The notes under the pieces are model-generated. The model was not told the origin of the DNA and searched no databases. It saw only the letters and a program-made list of their open reading frames with translations. From positions 1 to 29,674 of the forward strand of contig JBHHZJ010000037.1 of the NCBI GenBank assembly GCA_046758005.1: a stretch of DNA of 29,674 nucleotides, given 5' to 3'. Below are positions 8,121 through 15,586 of this stretch, piece by piece; the stretch's first letter is position 1, and the number at the start of each line of letters is the position of its first letter. Source of the DNA: JBHHZJ01 sp046758005. GTDB lineage: Bacteria; Pseudomonadota; Alphaproteobacteria; Kiloniellales; J153. The position numbers and the translations under genes were made by a program.

Positions 8121-9526
8121 GCGTCGATGTCGCGGTCATCGGGGCGGGCGTATCGGGCCTGACCACGGCCTACGAGCTGAGCCGCCGCGGTCACCGGGTC
8201 GCGGTCCTGGAGCGCCAGGTGCGCGCCGGAGGCAACGCCGTCTCGGAGCGCATCGGGGGTTTCCTGATGGAGCACGGGCCGAGTTCGGTGAACGCGGCGG
8301 CCCCCGTTGCCGCCGCGCTGTCGCGCTCGCTCGGCCTCGACGGGCTTCGCTGCGACCTGGGGTCCGGCGTGCGCTACCGCTATCTGACCGGCGAGGCCGG
8401 CCTGCGGCGAATTTCCACGCATCCGCTCGGGTTCCTGTTTTCCGACCACCTCTCGCTGCAAGCCCGGATCCGGCTTTTGGCCGAGCCGTTCGTTCCCCCG
8501 AACCGAGGCGACGAAGAGGAAACGGTGGCCCGGTTCTGGGGCCGCCGCTTCGGGCCCGAGTTCGTCGATCGCGTGATCGACCCTCTGGTCGGGGGCCTCT
8601 TTGCCGGGCGGGCCGCCGAGCTGTCCATGCCGGCGGTGTTCCCGGCGCTGCTCGACTTCGAGCGCCGCTACGGCTCCATCACGCGCGCGGTGCTCGGTCG
8701 TGGGCGCCCCGGCGCAAGGATGCCGGGCCGCCGCCTCTACTCCTGGCGGCAAGGGATCGGTACGTTGCCCGCCGCGCTCGTGCGCCACCTGGGCCCGGCG
8801 CTCAAGACCGGCATCGCGGTGCGCCGCCTCGGGCCCTGCCCGGATGGTTTCCGGGTCGAGGCCGGCCCCGCCGGCTCGCTCGCCGCCAAGGCTATCGTCA
8901 TCGCCACCCAGCCACACGTAGCCGCGACGCTCCTCGAAGGGATGGACGGCGCGGCGGCGGATGCGGCCGCGGAGATCGAGGCGCCGCCCCTGGCGGTGGT
9001 GTTCCTCGGCTACCGGCGCGAAGAGGTGGCCCATCCGCTGGACGGGTTGGGTTACCTGACGCCGGCCAGCGAGGGCAGGGCGCTGACGGGCGCGTTGTTC
9101 TGCTCCACCATGTTCCCCGGCCGGGCACCGGAAGGATGCGTTGCCGTCGCCGGCTATATCGGGGGGGCGCCGGCGCCCGAGAGGGCGCGCCGGGGCCCTG
9201 CGGACCTGATCGCCGCGGCGCAGGTCGAATTCCGCGACCTATTGGGCGCAAGAGGAGACCCGGTCATCGCCCGGGTACGGCAGTGGCCGCGAGGTTTGCC
9301 GCAGTACGCTCTCGGCCACTCCCGCCGCGTCGCCGCCCTGCGCGGGACGGAAGACCGCCGGCCCGGGCTGTTCGTCACCGGCAACTACTTCCAGGGACCC
9401 TCGGTGGCGGCCTGCGTGGCACAGGCCAGCGAGGCCGCCACCCGCGTACACCGGTTTCTCATCGATCGAAAGGATGGGGTTCGTGGACGCGCCCAGGCGT
9501 GCGCGCTGAGCTCGCACCGGGTGTGA
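8117..9526 (+). CDS. HemY/protoporphyrinogen-oxidase-like FAD-dependent oxidoreductase
   Basis: This 469-residue protein opens with a Rossmann FAD motif (VIGAGVSGLTTAYELSRRGH, GxGxxG at residues 9-14) and an acidic end to the second strand (LERQVRAGGNA). It closes with a typical amine-oxidase-family FAD segment (GLFVTGNYFQGPSV, then AACVAQASEAA). Length and both ends match oxygen-dependent protoporphyrinogen/coproporphyrinogen oxidase (HemY/HemG type), which oxidises porphyrinogens to porphyrins. Its ATG overlaps the radical SAM stop by 4 bases, so the two are surely co-translated. A pair-specific role in making or modifying a heme or other tetrapyrrole is a reasonable inference. It may instead be a specialised paralogue acting on another product of the radical SAM step. 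Confidence 0.85.
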   Translation: MSVDVAVIGAGVSGLTTAYELSRRGHRVAVLERQVRAGGNAVSERIGGFLMEHGPSSVNAAAPVAAALSRSLGLDGLRCDLGSGVRYRYLTGEAGLRRISTHPLGFLFSDHLSLQARIRLLAEPFVPPNRGDEEETVARFWGRRFGPEFVDRVIDPLVGGLFAGRAAELSMPAVFPALLDFERRYGSITRAVLGRGRPGARMPGRRLYSWRQGIGTLPAALVRHLGPALKTGIAVRRLGPCPDGFRVEAGPAGSLAAKAIVIATQPHVAATLLEGMDGAAADAAAEIEAPPLAVVFLGYRREEVAHPLDGLGYLTPASEGRALTGALFCSTMFPGRAPEGCVAVAGYIGGAPAPERARRGPADLIAAAQVEFRDLLGARGDPVIARVRQWPRGLPQYALGHSRRVAALRGTEDRRPGLFVTGNYFQGPSVAACVAQASEAATRVHRFLIDRKDGVRGRAQACALSSHRV

Positions 9527-9539
9527 CGGGATGTGCATG

Positions 9540-9564
9540 CCCCCGGGTCGTACGCCGCCGGGGG
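9540..9564 (+). other. Short GC hairpin between the FAD gene and the CMD gene
   Basis: CCCCCGG (9540-9546) pairs with CCGGGGG (9558-9564) around an 11-nt loop, just before the ribosome site of the next gene. No T-run follows. It may lower read-through or stabilise an mRNA end; in DNA this GC-rich it could also be chance. Confidence 0.3.
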
Positions 9565-9590
9565 AAGACGTAAGCTAAGAGGAGGACACC

Positions 9591-9911
9591 GTGGCAAAAA
9601 ATTCACTTCCGTCTCAGGCCGGCATGGTCGCCGAGGAACACCCCACGCTCTGGCGCGCCTACGAGGCGCTCGGAAAGGCCTGCGCGCAAGCCGGCCCCCT
9701 GGACGGCCGAACGCGTCGCCTGGTCAAGCTGGCGCTGGCCATAGGTCGGGGCTCCGAAGGGGCCGTGCACTCGCACGTTCGCCGGGCGCTCGACGAAGGC
9801 CTGAGCGCCGGCGAGCTTCGGCACGTGGCGCTCCTTGCCGCTCCGACCCTAGGGTTTCCGGCCACCGTGGCGGCGTTGTCGTGGATCGGAGATATTGCGG
9901 AAACGCGGTAA
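9591..9911 (+). CDS. Carboxymuconolactone decarboxylase/AhpD-like small protein without the CxxC
   Basis: A 106-residue all-alpha protein of the CMD/AhpD fold, seen in the central stretch AVHSHVRRALDEGLSAGELR followed by HVALLAAPTLGFPATVAAL. True AhpD peroxidases have a CxxC pair before the conserved His; here the positions read EGAVH and the protein has a single Cys (near residue 29), so thiol-based peroxidase activity is unlikely. The start is GTG at 9591, supported by a strong AGAGGAGGA at 9578-9586. It is the last gene of the run that begins at 1814 and is followed by two palindromic repeats. Its role with the redox genes is unknown. Confidence 0.8.
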   Translation: MAKNSLPSQAGMVAEEHPTLWRAYEALGKACAQAGPLDGRTRRLVKLALAIGRGSEGAVHSHVRRALDEGLSAGELRHVALLAAPTLGFPATVAALSWIGDIAETR

Positions 9912-10024
9912 TACCAGGTCTCGCCGGGGCCTGTGCGCGCTGGAGGATCGTAGCCCAGGCTCCGTCAAGTTCCCCCGGACAACGGCGGGTTCCCGGCCGG
10001 CGGCCCGCATGGGACCGTGCCCTA

Positions 10025-10082
10025 GAGCAGATCCGGGTCGATGAGAATCGTCCGAAGGCGATTCATCGACCCGGATCTGCTC
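10025..10082. repeat. Long palindromic repeat 1 (20-bp perfect stem)
   Basis: The arm at 10025-10044 (GAGCAGATCCGGGTCGATGA) is the exact reverse complement of 10063-10082, with an 18-nt centre. It lies in the convergent gap between the CMD gene and the ABC ATPase gene. It shares its outer ends (TAGAGCRGAT) with the hairpin that follows, suggesting one dispersed REP-like family. It may also serve as a two-way transcription stop. Confidence 0.8.
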
Positions 10083-10095
10083 CAACCGTAATGTA

Positions 10096-10159
10096 TAGAG
10101 CGGATTCACGTGATTGATTGGACCCGCGAAGTGGTTCCAATCAATCACGATCCGCTCTA
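10096..10159. repeat. Long palindromic repeat 2, overlapping the ABC ATPase stop codon
   Basis: TAGAGCGGAT (10096-10105) pairs with 10150-10159 and CGTGATTGATTGGA (10109-10122) pairs with 10136-10149, with a 3-nt bulge (TCA) and a 13-nt loop. The right end contains the stop codon of the minus-strand ATPase gene (10157-10159), so the element forms that gene's 3' end. It is AT-richer inside than nearby DNA and has the same outer ends as repeat 1. Confidence 0.8.
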
Positions 10160-11800
10160 GGCCTCGCGGGGAAGTCCCGTCGAGATCGGGGTCGCCCAGT
10201 CCTTGCCCGGGACCGAGTCCAGCAGCTCGCGCGTGTAGGGATGCCGCGGGTCGGCGAAGATGTCCGCCGTCGGGCCGTACTCGACGATCTCGCCGTTGCG
10301 CATCACCGCAATGCTGTCACAGACCTGGGCGGCCACCCTCAGGTCGTGAGTGATGAACAGCATGGTCAGGTTGAAGCGGTCGCGGATGTCGGCGAGAAGG
10401 CGCAGGACCTGGGCCTGCACCGAGACGTCAAGGGCCGAGACGGGCTCGTCGGCGACCAGGACCTCGGGGCGCAGCGCCAGCGCGCGGGCCACGCCGATGC
10501 GTTGCCTTTGCCCGCCCGAAAACTCGTGCGGGTATCGCTGCGCCCCCCCCGGGTCGAGACCCACGAGCGCCAGCAGCTCGTGGGCGAGGTCGAGCGCTTC
10601 CTTGAGCCCCGCGCCATGCACCATCGGGCCCTGTGCGATCAGCCGGCCCACCGTGAGCCGCGGGTTCAGCGACCCGTAGGGATCCTGGAAGATCATCTGG
10701 ATGCGCTTGCGGCAGGCGTTCATCTCGCGCGACCGGAGCGCGCGCAGGTCGATGCCGTCCAGCAGGACTTGGCCGCCGTCCGCCTCGATGAGCCGCACCA
10801 CGCAGCGCGCCACGGTTGACTTGCCCGAGCCCGACTCGCCGACGAGTCCGAGCGTCTCACCCCGCCGGATCCGGAAGTTGACGGCCTTGGCCGCATGCAC
10901 GACGCGCGACGGCTTGCCGAACAGGCCGCCGCCCGCGCTGTACGACTTGTCGATGTCCCGCACGTCCAGCAGCACCGGCGCCTCGTCGGCCCGTTTCCTG
11001 CGCCGCGGCACGAGGCTGGGCACGGCTGCGATCAGCGACTGTGTGTAGGGGTGGCGCGCCTCGTTCAGGACCTGGGCCGCCTCGCCGAATTCGACCAGCC
11101 GGCCATCTTGCATCACCGCGACCCGGTCGGCGATTTCGGCGACCACGCCGAAATCGTGGGTGATGAACATCACGCCCGTGTGGTGCTCGGCCTGGAGCTC
11201 CTTGATCAGGTACAGGATCTGCGCCTGGGTCGTGACGTCGAGGGCGGTCGTGGGTTCGTCGGCGATGAGAATGGCGGGCTCCAGAATGAGCGCCATGGCG
11301 ATCATGGCACGCTGGCGCTGCCCGCCCGAAAGCTCGTGGGGGTAGGCCTGGACGATGCGCTCGGGATCGGGGAGGCGCACGTCGTTCAGGATCTCGATGA
11401 CCCGCGCCGTGCGCCTGGCGCGTGGTATCTTCCCGTGGACCTCGATCACCTCGTCGATCTGCTCGCCGACGGTCATGAGCGGATTCAGCGCGGTCATCGG
11501 CTCCTGGAAGATCATCGAAATGCGCCGGCCGCGGATCTGCCGCATGCGCGCGACGGAAGCCCGCAGCAGGTCCTCGCCCTCGAACCGGATCTCGCCCCGG
11601 CCGACGTGCACCCGCGGCTCCGGCAGCAGGCGCATGACGGCGCGCGCCATGACCGACTTGCCCGATCCCGACTCGCCGACCACGCACAGGATCTCGTCGC
11701 GGCGCAGCGTCAGGCTCAGATCCTGCACCGCGTGGTCGCGGTCCGCCCCGGGCGGCAGGTTCACGGTGAGGTCGCGGATCTCGAGCAGGGCGCCGCTCAT
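10157..11800 (-). CDS. ABC transporter, fused double ATPase (DppD-DppF type)
   Basis: A 547-residue protein with two complete nucleotide-binding domains of the oligopeptide/dipeptide/nickel class. The N-terminal domain has Walker A GESGSGKS near residue 42, signature LSGGQRQR and Walker B ILIADEPTTALD. The C-terminal domain has GESGSGKST, FSGGQRQR and VLVADEPVSALD. In most Dpp/Opp systems these are two proteins; fused forms such as YejF and GsiA are well known. It powers import through the two permeases encoded just before it, at the inner membrane. The ATG at 11800 lies 4 bases after the permease stop, so the genes are translationally coupled. The stop codon lies inside a palindromic repeat. 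Confidence 0.95.
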   Translation of the reverse strand: MSGALLEIRDLTVNLPPGADRDHAVQDLSLTLRRDEILCVVGESGSGKSVMARAVMRLLPEPRVHVGRGEIRFEGEDLLRASVARMRQIRGRRISMIFQEPMTALNPLMTVGEQIDEVIEVHGKIPRARRTARVIEILNDVRLPDPERIVQAYPHELSGGQRQRAMIAMALILEPAILIADEPTTALDVTTQAQILYLIKELQAEHHTGVMFITHDFGVVAEIADRVAVMQDGRLVEFGEAAQVLNEARHPYTQSLIAAVPSLVPRRRKRADEAPVLLDVRDIDKSYSAGGGLFGKPSRVVHAAKAVNFRIRRGETLGLVGESGSGKSTVARCVVRLIEADGGQVLLDGIDLRALRSREMNACRKRIQMIFQDPYGSLNPRLTVGRLIAQGPMVHGAGLKEALDLAHELLALVGLDPGGAQRYPHEFSGGQRQRIGVARALALRPEVLVADEPVSALDVSVQAQVLRLLADIRDRFNLTMLFITHDLRVAAQVCDSIAVMRNGEIVEYGPTADIFADPRHPYTRELLDSVPGKDWATPISTGLPREA

Positions 11801-11804
11801 GCGC

Positions 11805-12632
11805 TCAACGGTTCCTGAGGCGCGGATTCAGCGCGTCGTTCAGCCCCTCGCCCACCAGGTTTATGGCCAGGACCGTCAGCAGGATCGCGAGCCCCGGGAT
11901 GGCGCACAGCCACCACGCCGTGCGCAGAAAGGTGCGTCCGGCGCCGATCATGAAGCCCCAGCTCATCACGTTGGGGTCGCCGAGGCCGAGGAAGGCGAGA
12001 GCCGATTCGATCAGGATCGCGGTCGCCACCATGAGCGATCCGGTGACGATGATCGGAGACAGCGCGTTCGGCAGGATCTCTCGAAAGATGATGGCAAGGT
12101 CCTTCATCCCGAGGACGATGCAAGCCTGGACGAACTCCCTGTTGCGCATGGCCATGAACTCGCCGCGAACGAGGCGCGTGATCGGCGGCCAAGTGACGGC
12201 CGCGATGGCGAAGACGATGTGTTCTATCTTGGGAGAGAGGATCGCCACGATCACGATGGCGAAGATGAACGACGGTATCGTCTGGAAGAACTCGGTGATG
12301 CGCATCAGGACGTCGTCGATCCAGCCGCCGTAGTAGCCCGCGAATCCGCCGATGATGGTCGCCACGATCACGGCGATGACCGTGGCGACCAGCCCGATCA
12401 TCAGGGACGTGCGCGCCCCGTGGGCGATGCCGGCGGCCACGTCGCGGCCGAGCGTGTCGGTGCCGAACAGGAATGTCTGGAAGGGCGGTTCGAACGGCTT
12501 GCCGGCGGCCTGGAACGGGTCGCCGGGAAACAGGACCGGCGCCGTGATCGCCAGGACAAGGACGAAGGTGAGGATCCCCAGGCCCAGCACGGCCCCCCTG
12601 TGCTGCGCGAAGCGCTGCCAGAATTCCATCAT
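11805..12632 (-). CDS. ABC transporter permease (DppC/YejE-like)
   Basis: A 275-residue inner-membrane permease of the peptide/nickel importer class. It has an N-terminal span (VLGLGILTFVLVLAITAPVL), then LFGTDTLGRDV, the marker of DppC/OppC/YejE-type subunits, and further membrane spans. The loop EFMAMRNREFVQACIVLGMK is the EAA region that contacts the ATPase. The last stretch ends LTVLAINLVGEGLNDALNPR, typical of the family. The start is one of two adjacent ATG codons (12632 or 12629); no clear ribosome site is visible. It lies 45 bases after the DppB-like gene. Confidence 0.94.
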   Translation of the reverse strand: MMEFWQRFAQHRGAVLGLGILTFVLVLAITAPVLFPGDPFQAAGKPFEPPFQTFLFGTDTLGRDVAAGIAHGARTSLMIGLVATVIAVIVATIIGGFAGYYGGWIDDVLMRITEFFQTIPSFIFAIVIVAILSPKIEHIVFAIAAVTWPPITRLVRGEFMAMRNREFVQACIVLGMKDLAIIFREILPNALSPIIVTGSLMVATAILIESALAFLGLGDPNVMSWGFMIGAGRTFLRTAWWLCAIPGLAILLTVLAINLVGEGLNDALNPRLRNR

Positions 12633-12677
12633 GGCCAGAATTCGATCATGGAATGTCTATCTTCGGTTCGAGCGCCC

Positions 12678-13664
12678 TCATCGCACTTCGATCCGTGGGT
12701 CCAGGAACGTGTAGAAGAGGTCGACGAGCAGGTTCACGACGACAACGAGACACGCGCACAGGAAAAAGATGCCGAGGAGCAGGTTGAAGTCGCGCGCAAA
12801 CAATGACTGAAAGGCGAGAAGGCCGAGGCCCGGCCATCCAAACACGGACTCGACCACCACGGATCCGCCGAGCAGGCTGCCGATCTGGATGCCGGCCATG
12901 GTCACCACCGGCAGCACGGCGTTGCGAACGACGTGCCTGAAGGTGATGCGGCGCTCCGCCAGGCCCTTCGCGCGCGCGGTCGTGACATAGTCCATCCCGT
13001 ACTGCTCGAGCATCGCCGCGCGCATCAGCCGCGTGTAAAGCGCCATGTAGAAGAGCGACAGGGTGATCGCCGGCAGCACCAGGTGGTGGGCGATGTCCAC
13101 CACCCGGTCCCAGCCCTCGTAGAACATCGCCACGTTCTCCATCCCCGTTGCCGGCAGCCAGTTGAGCCTCAGCGAGAAGACGACGATCAGCATGAGCCCC
13201 ACCCAGAACAGCGGCGTGGCGTAGGAGATAACCGCCAGAATGGAGATCATGGCGTCGCGCCAGGTGTTGACGCGAGCGGCCGCCAACAATCCGAGCAAAA
13301 TGCCGACACCAACCGACAACACGAGCGTCGTTCCCATCAGCAGCAGCGTCGGCCACAGCCGTTCGAGGATAAGGTCCAGGACCGGCATGTTGTGCCGGAA
13401 GGAGAACCCGAGATCGAGGAGCAAGATATTCTTGACGTAGTAGAGCAGCTGCACCGAGACCGGCTTGTCGAGGCCGAACCGTTCGCGCAGCATGATCATG
13501 TATTCCGGGGTCGCCGATCCCGCCTCTCCCGCCAGCACGTCCGCCGCATCCCCTGGCGCCAGCTGGAGCAGGAGAAAATTCATCACGACGATGCCGAGGA
13601 CGATGGGCGCGGCCTGAAGCAGGCGCCGGGCAGCGTAGCGGAGCCTCTTTTGGGCCAGATTCAT
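12678..13664 (-). CDS. ABC transporter permease (DppB/YejB-like)
   Basis: A 328-residue permease with the DppB/OppB pattern: an N-terminal span (AAPIVLGIVVMNFLLLQLAPGD), an extracytoplasmic stretch with GFSFRHNMPV, a transmembrane block from about residue 100, and the EAA loop near DYVTTARAKGLAERR. It ends DLFYTFLDPRIEVR, the usual terminus. The open frame runs far upstream, but the family N-terminus begins at the ATG at 13664; a GTG at 13673 adds three residues. It pairs with the DppC-like permease to form the membrane channel. Confidence 0.94.
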   Translation of the reverse strand: MNLAQKRLRYAARRLLQAAPIVLGIVVMNFLLLQLAPGDAADVLAGEAGSATPEYMIMLRERFGLDKPVSVQLLYYVKNILLLDLGFSFRHNMPVLDLILERLWPTLLLMGTTLVLSVGVGILLGLLAAARVNTWRDAMISILAVISYATPLFWVGLMLIVVFSLRLNWLPATGMENVAMFYEGWDRVVDIAHHLVLPAITLSLFYMALYTRLMRAAMLEQYGMDYVTTARAKGLAERRITFRHVVRNAVLPVVTMAGIQIGSLLGGSVVVESVFGWPGLGLLAFQSLFARDFNLLLGIFFLCACLVVVVNLLVDLFYTFLDPRIEVR

Positions 13665-13710
13665 CTCACTCACCCCCCGCGACACCGGATTCGCGGGCGA
13701 AGAACAACGA

Positions 13711-13733
13711 GGGGCGGCTACACCAGCCGCCCC
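13711..13733 (-). terminator. Intra-operon hairpin after the binding-protein gene
   Basis: GGGGCGGCT (13711-13719) pairs exactly with AGCCGCCCC (13725-13733) across a 5-nt loop, between the binding-protein stop and the first permease start. There is no T-run on the minus strand. Such hairpins in importer operons commonly protect the binding-protein message or cause partial termination, so that binding protein is made in excess; that effect here is inferred. Confidence 0.6.
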
Positions 13734-13753
13734 CTGCCCGCCATGCCGGCCGA

Positions 13754-15451
13754 TCAGGCCAGATGCACTCTGTCGAGTGCGCCGAGGATTCCGAGCGGGC
13801 TTACGATCAGGTCCGCGAACTTGTTGTTGTAGACGGTCGGGAACTTGATCTCGTGGATCCACGAAACCGGAACCGCCTCGACGACGAGCTTCTGAAACTC
13901 CTTGTAGAGTTCGGCGCGCTTGGCCTGGTTCGGCTCCACCGCCGCCTGGTCCATGAGCGCGTCGGTGCGCGGCGAGGACCAGCCCGAGGCGTTGACGAAC
14001 ACCGTTCCCTGGCGAATCGACTTGGAATGATAGACCCGGTGCACGCCGATCACGGGATCGGCGAACCCGTGGAGCCAGTTCGAGGTCACCTGGAAGTCGT
14101 AGTTCGTGTAGATGCGCCGCAACCAGGTGGCCACATCCTCGTAGCGCAGCGTGACCTTGATGCCCAGCTTGTCGAGCCGCTGTTTGACGTACTCGCCGAA
14201 GCGCTGCCACTCCTCGCCGTAGGGCGTGAGATCATGGGTGATCTCGAAGCGAACCCCGTCCGAGTTGCGCTTGTAGCCCGCCTCGTCGAGCAGCCGGTTG
14301 GCGGTCTCGATCCCGTTGGGCGCGTTGTAGTCCCGAACGTCCGAGGTGTAGAAGTGCTTCAGGTTCGAGTTGATCGGACCGGTCGCCACCTTGCCGAACC
14401 CGAACCAGATATTATCGATGATCCACTGGCGCTCCATGGCGTGGGCGACGGCCTGGCGGACCTTCTGTTTGTCGAACGGCGGCTTGCGTGTGTTGAACTC
14501 GAGCCAGACTTCGGTCGAGAACATCTCGTAGCCCTTCGTGGTCACCGACAGGTGCGGCAACTTATCGAGTTCGCGCGCATCGCTGTAGGGCACGCCGCCG
14601 AAGCCGGTCAGGTGCGCCTCGCCCCGCTCCAGCACGGCCGTGCGGGTCGCCGAATCCGCGATCGATCGCTGGACGATACGGTCGATATACGGTTGTCCCG
14701 GCTTGTAGTAGTCGGGGTTGCGGTCGAAGCGAATGTACTGCCCCCGTTTCCATTCGACGAACTTGTAGGGCCCGGCGCCGACCGGTGCGTTCGCGTACTC
14801 CAGGTTGCGCACGTCCTTGCCCTCGAACAGGTGCTTCGGCACGATCGGCGACTCGTAGCTGGAAAACGCCGTCATCATGTGGGGCGCCGGATTGTCGAGC
14901 CTGAGAATGACGGTGAGGTCATCGGGGGTGTCGATCTCCTGCACCTCGCGGAAGCTGTTGGGGCCGCGCGGGTGGACCTTCTTGAGCACATCCTGGATGG
15001 TGAATTTGACGTCCGCGCTGGTCAGCGCATGGCCGTCGTGGAACTTGATCCCCTTGCGCAGCTTGAACGTGACGGTTCGGCCGTCCTCGCTCACCGACCA
15101 CGATTCGGCGAGGCTCGGCTGCGGGTTCAGATCGAAATCGTACTCGAGCAGGCCGGCATAGGCGCGCGTGCCGCCCTGGCTGACCGGCGAAGAGGTGCTC
15201 AGATACGTCGCAAGAGTAGGCACCTCGGGCTGGATGAGGTGGACGAGGGTGCCGCCGCGCTTGGGCGCCGCCGCGAAACCGAAGCCCGCGGGCAGGACAG
15301 AGCCCAGGACCGCCCCGCCGGCGACCGCGCCCGCGGTCTTGAGGAACTTGCGCCGATCGACGCTTGATCCGCCTCCGGCGGATTCGCGCCGCGCCTCGCC
15401 GGCGGTCCGGACGGACGAGCCGGGCCTGTGGGATACCTTCTTATCGATCAT
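13754..15451 (-). CDS. ABC transporter substrate-binding protein, family 5, Tat-exported
   Basis: A 565-residue periplasmic binding protein of SBP family 5 (DppA/OppA/NikA). The N-terminus has a twin-arginine signal (VDRRKFLKTAGAVAGGAVLG at about residues 31-50) followed by GFGFAAA, so folded export by Tat is predicted. Family landmarks include LAESWSVSEDGRTVTFKLRK, IKFHDGHALTSADVKFT and an APVGAGPYKFVEW segment. The ATG at 15451 has GGGAGG about 7 bases upstream and gives the proper signal; the longer frame adds 17 residues without support. The substrate is undetermined: peptides, nickel chelates, opines and glycosides are all carried by this family. It is first in its operon, with a promoter at 15529-15557. 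Confidence 0.94.
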   Translation of the reverse strand: MIDKKVSHRPGSSVRTAGEARRESAGGGSSVDRRKFLKTAGAVAGGAVLGSVLPAGFGFAAAPKRGGTLVHLIQPEVPTLATYLSTSSPVSQGGTRAYAGLLEYDFDLNPQPSLAESWSVSEDGRTVTFKLRKGIKFHDGHALTSADVKFTIQDVLKKVHPRGPNSFREVQEIDTPDDLTVILRLDNPAPHMMTAFSSYESPIVPKHLFEGKDVRNLEYANAPVGAGPYKFVEWKRGQYIRFDRNPDYYKPGQPYIDRIVQRSIADSATRTAVLERGEAHLTGFGGVPYSDARELDKLPHLSVTTKGYEMFSTEVWLEFNTRKPPFDKQKVRQAVAHAMERQWIIDNIWFGFGKVATGPINSNLKHFYTSDVRDYNAPNGIETANRLLDEAGYKRNSDGVRFEITHDLTPYGEEWQRFGEYVKQRLDKLGIKVTLRYEDVATWLRRIYTNYDFQVTSNWLHGFADPVIGVHRVYHSKSIRQGTVFVNASGWSSPRTDALMDQAAVEPNQAKRAELYKEFQKLVVEAVPVSWIHEIKFPTVYNNKFADLIVSPLGILGALDRVHLA

Positions 15452-15528
15452 TGGAGCCTCCCTTGTTGGTGCGCTCGATTGCCGCGTTTCGCCGCGGCCC
15501 ATGTCGTATCGTACTCTTTGCGTCGAGT

Positions 15529-15557
15529 ATTGTTCGACCGCGGCCCACGGATGTCAA
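15529..15557 (-). promoter_or_regulatory. Sigma-70-type promoter for the ABC importer operon
   Basis: On the minus strand TTGACA (15557-15552) is followed after 17 bases by AACAAT (15534-15529). The -35 is a perfect consensus. It lies between the end of the regulator gene (15587) and the binding-protein start (15451), leaving a leader of about 70 bases. Confidence 0.55.
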
Positions 15558-15586
15558 CGAACGGCGCGGCGAACGCGGCCCGGCGC

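Noticed and set aside
3..9911. Reading the cluster as a bacteriochlorophyll or photosynthesis locus because of PCP_red
   Set aside because: No bchLNB, puf or other pigment genes are present; only the small C-terminal module is shared.
11355..12806. 483-codon plus-strand frame across the two ABC permease genes
   Set aside because: It crosses two genes with clear family motifs on the other strand and has low-complexity Arg/Asp/Gly content.
13674..14210. Upstream extension of the DppB-like permease into the binding-protein gene
   Set aside because: The extra residues have no membrane or permease character and overlap conserved sequence of the binding protein in another frame.
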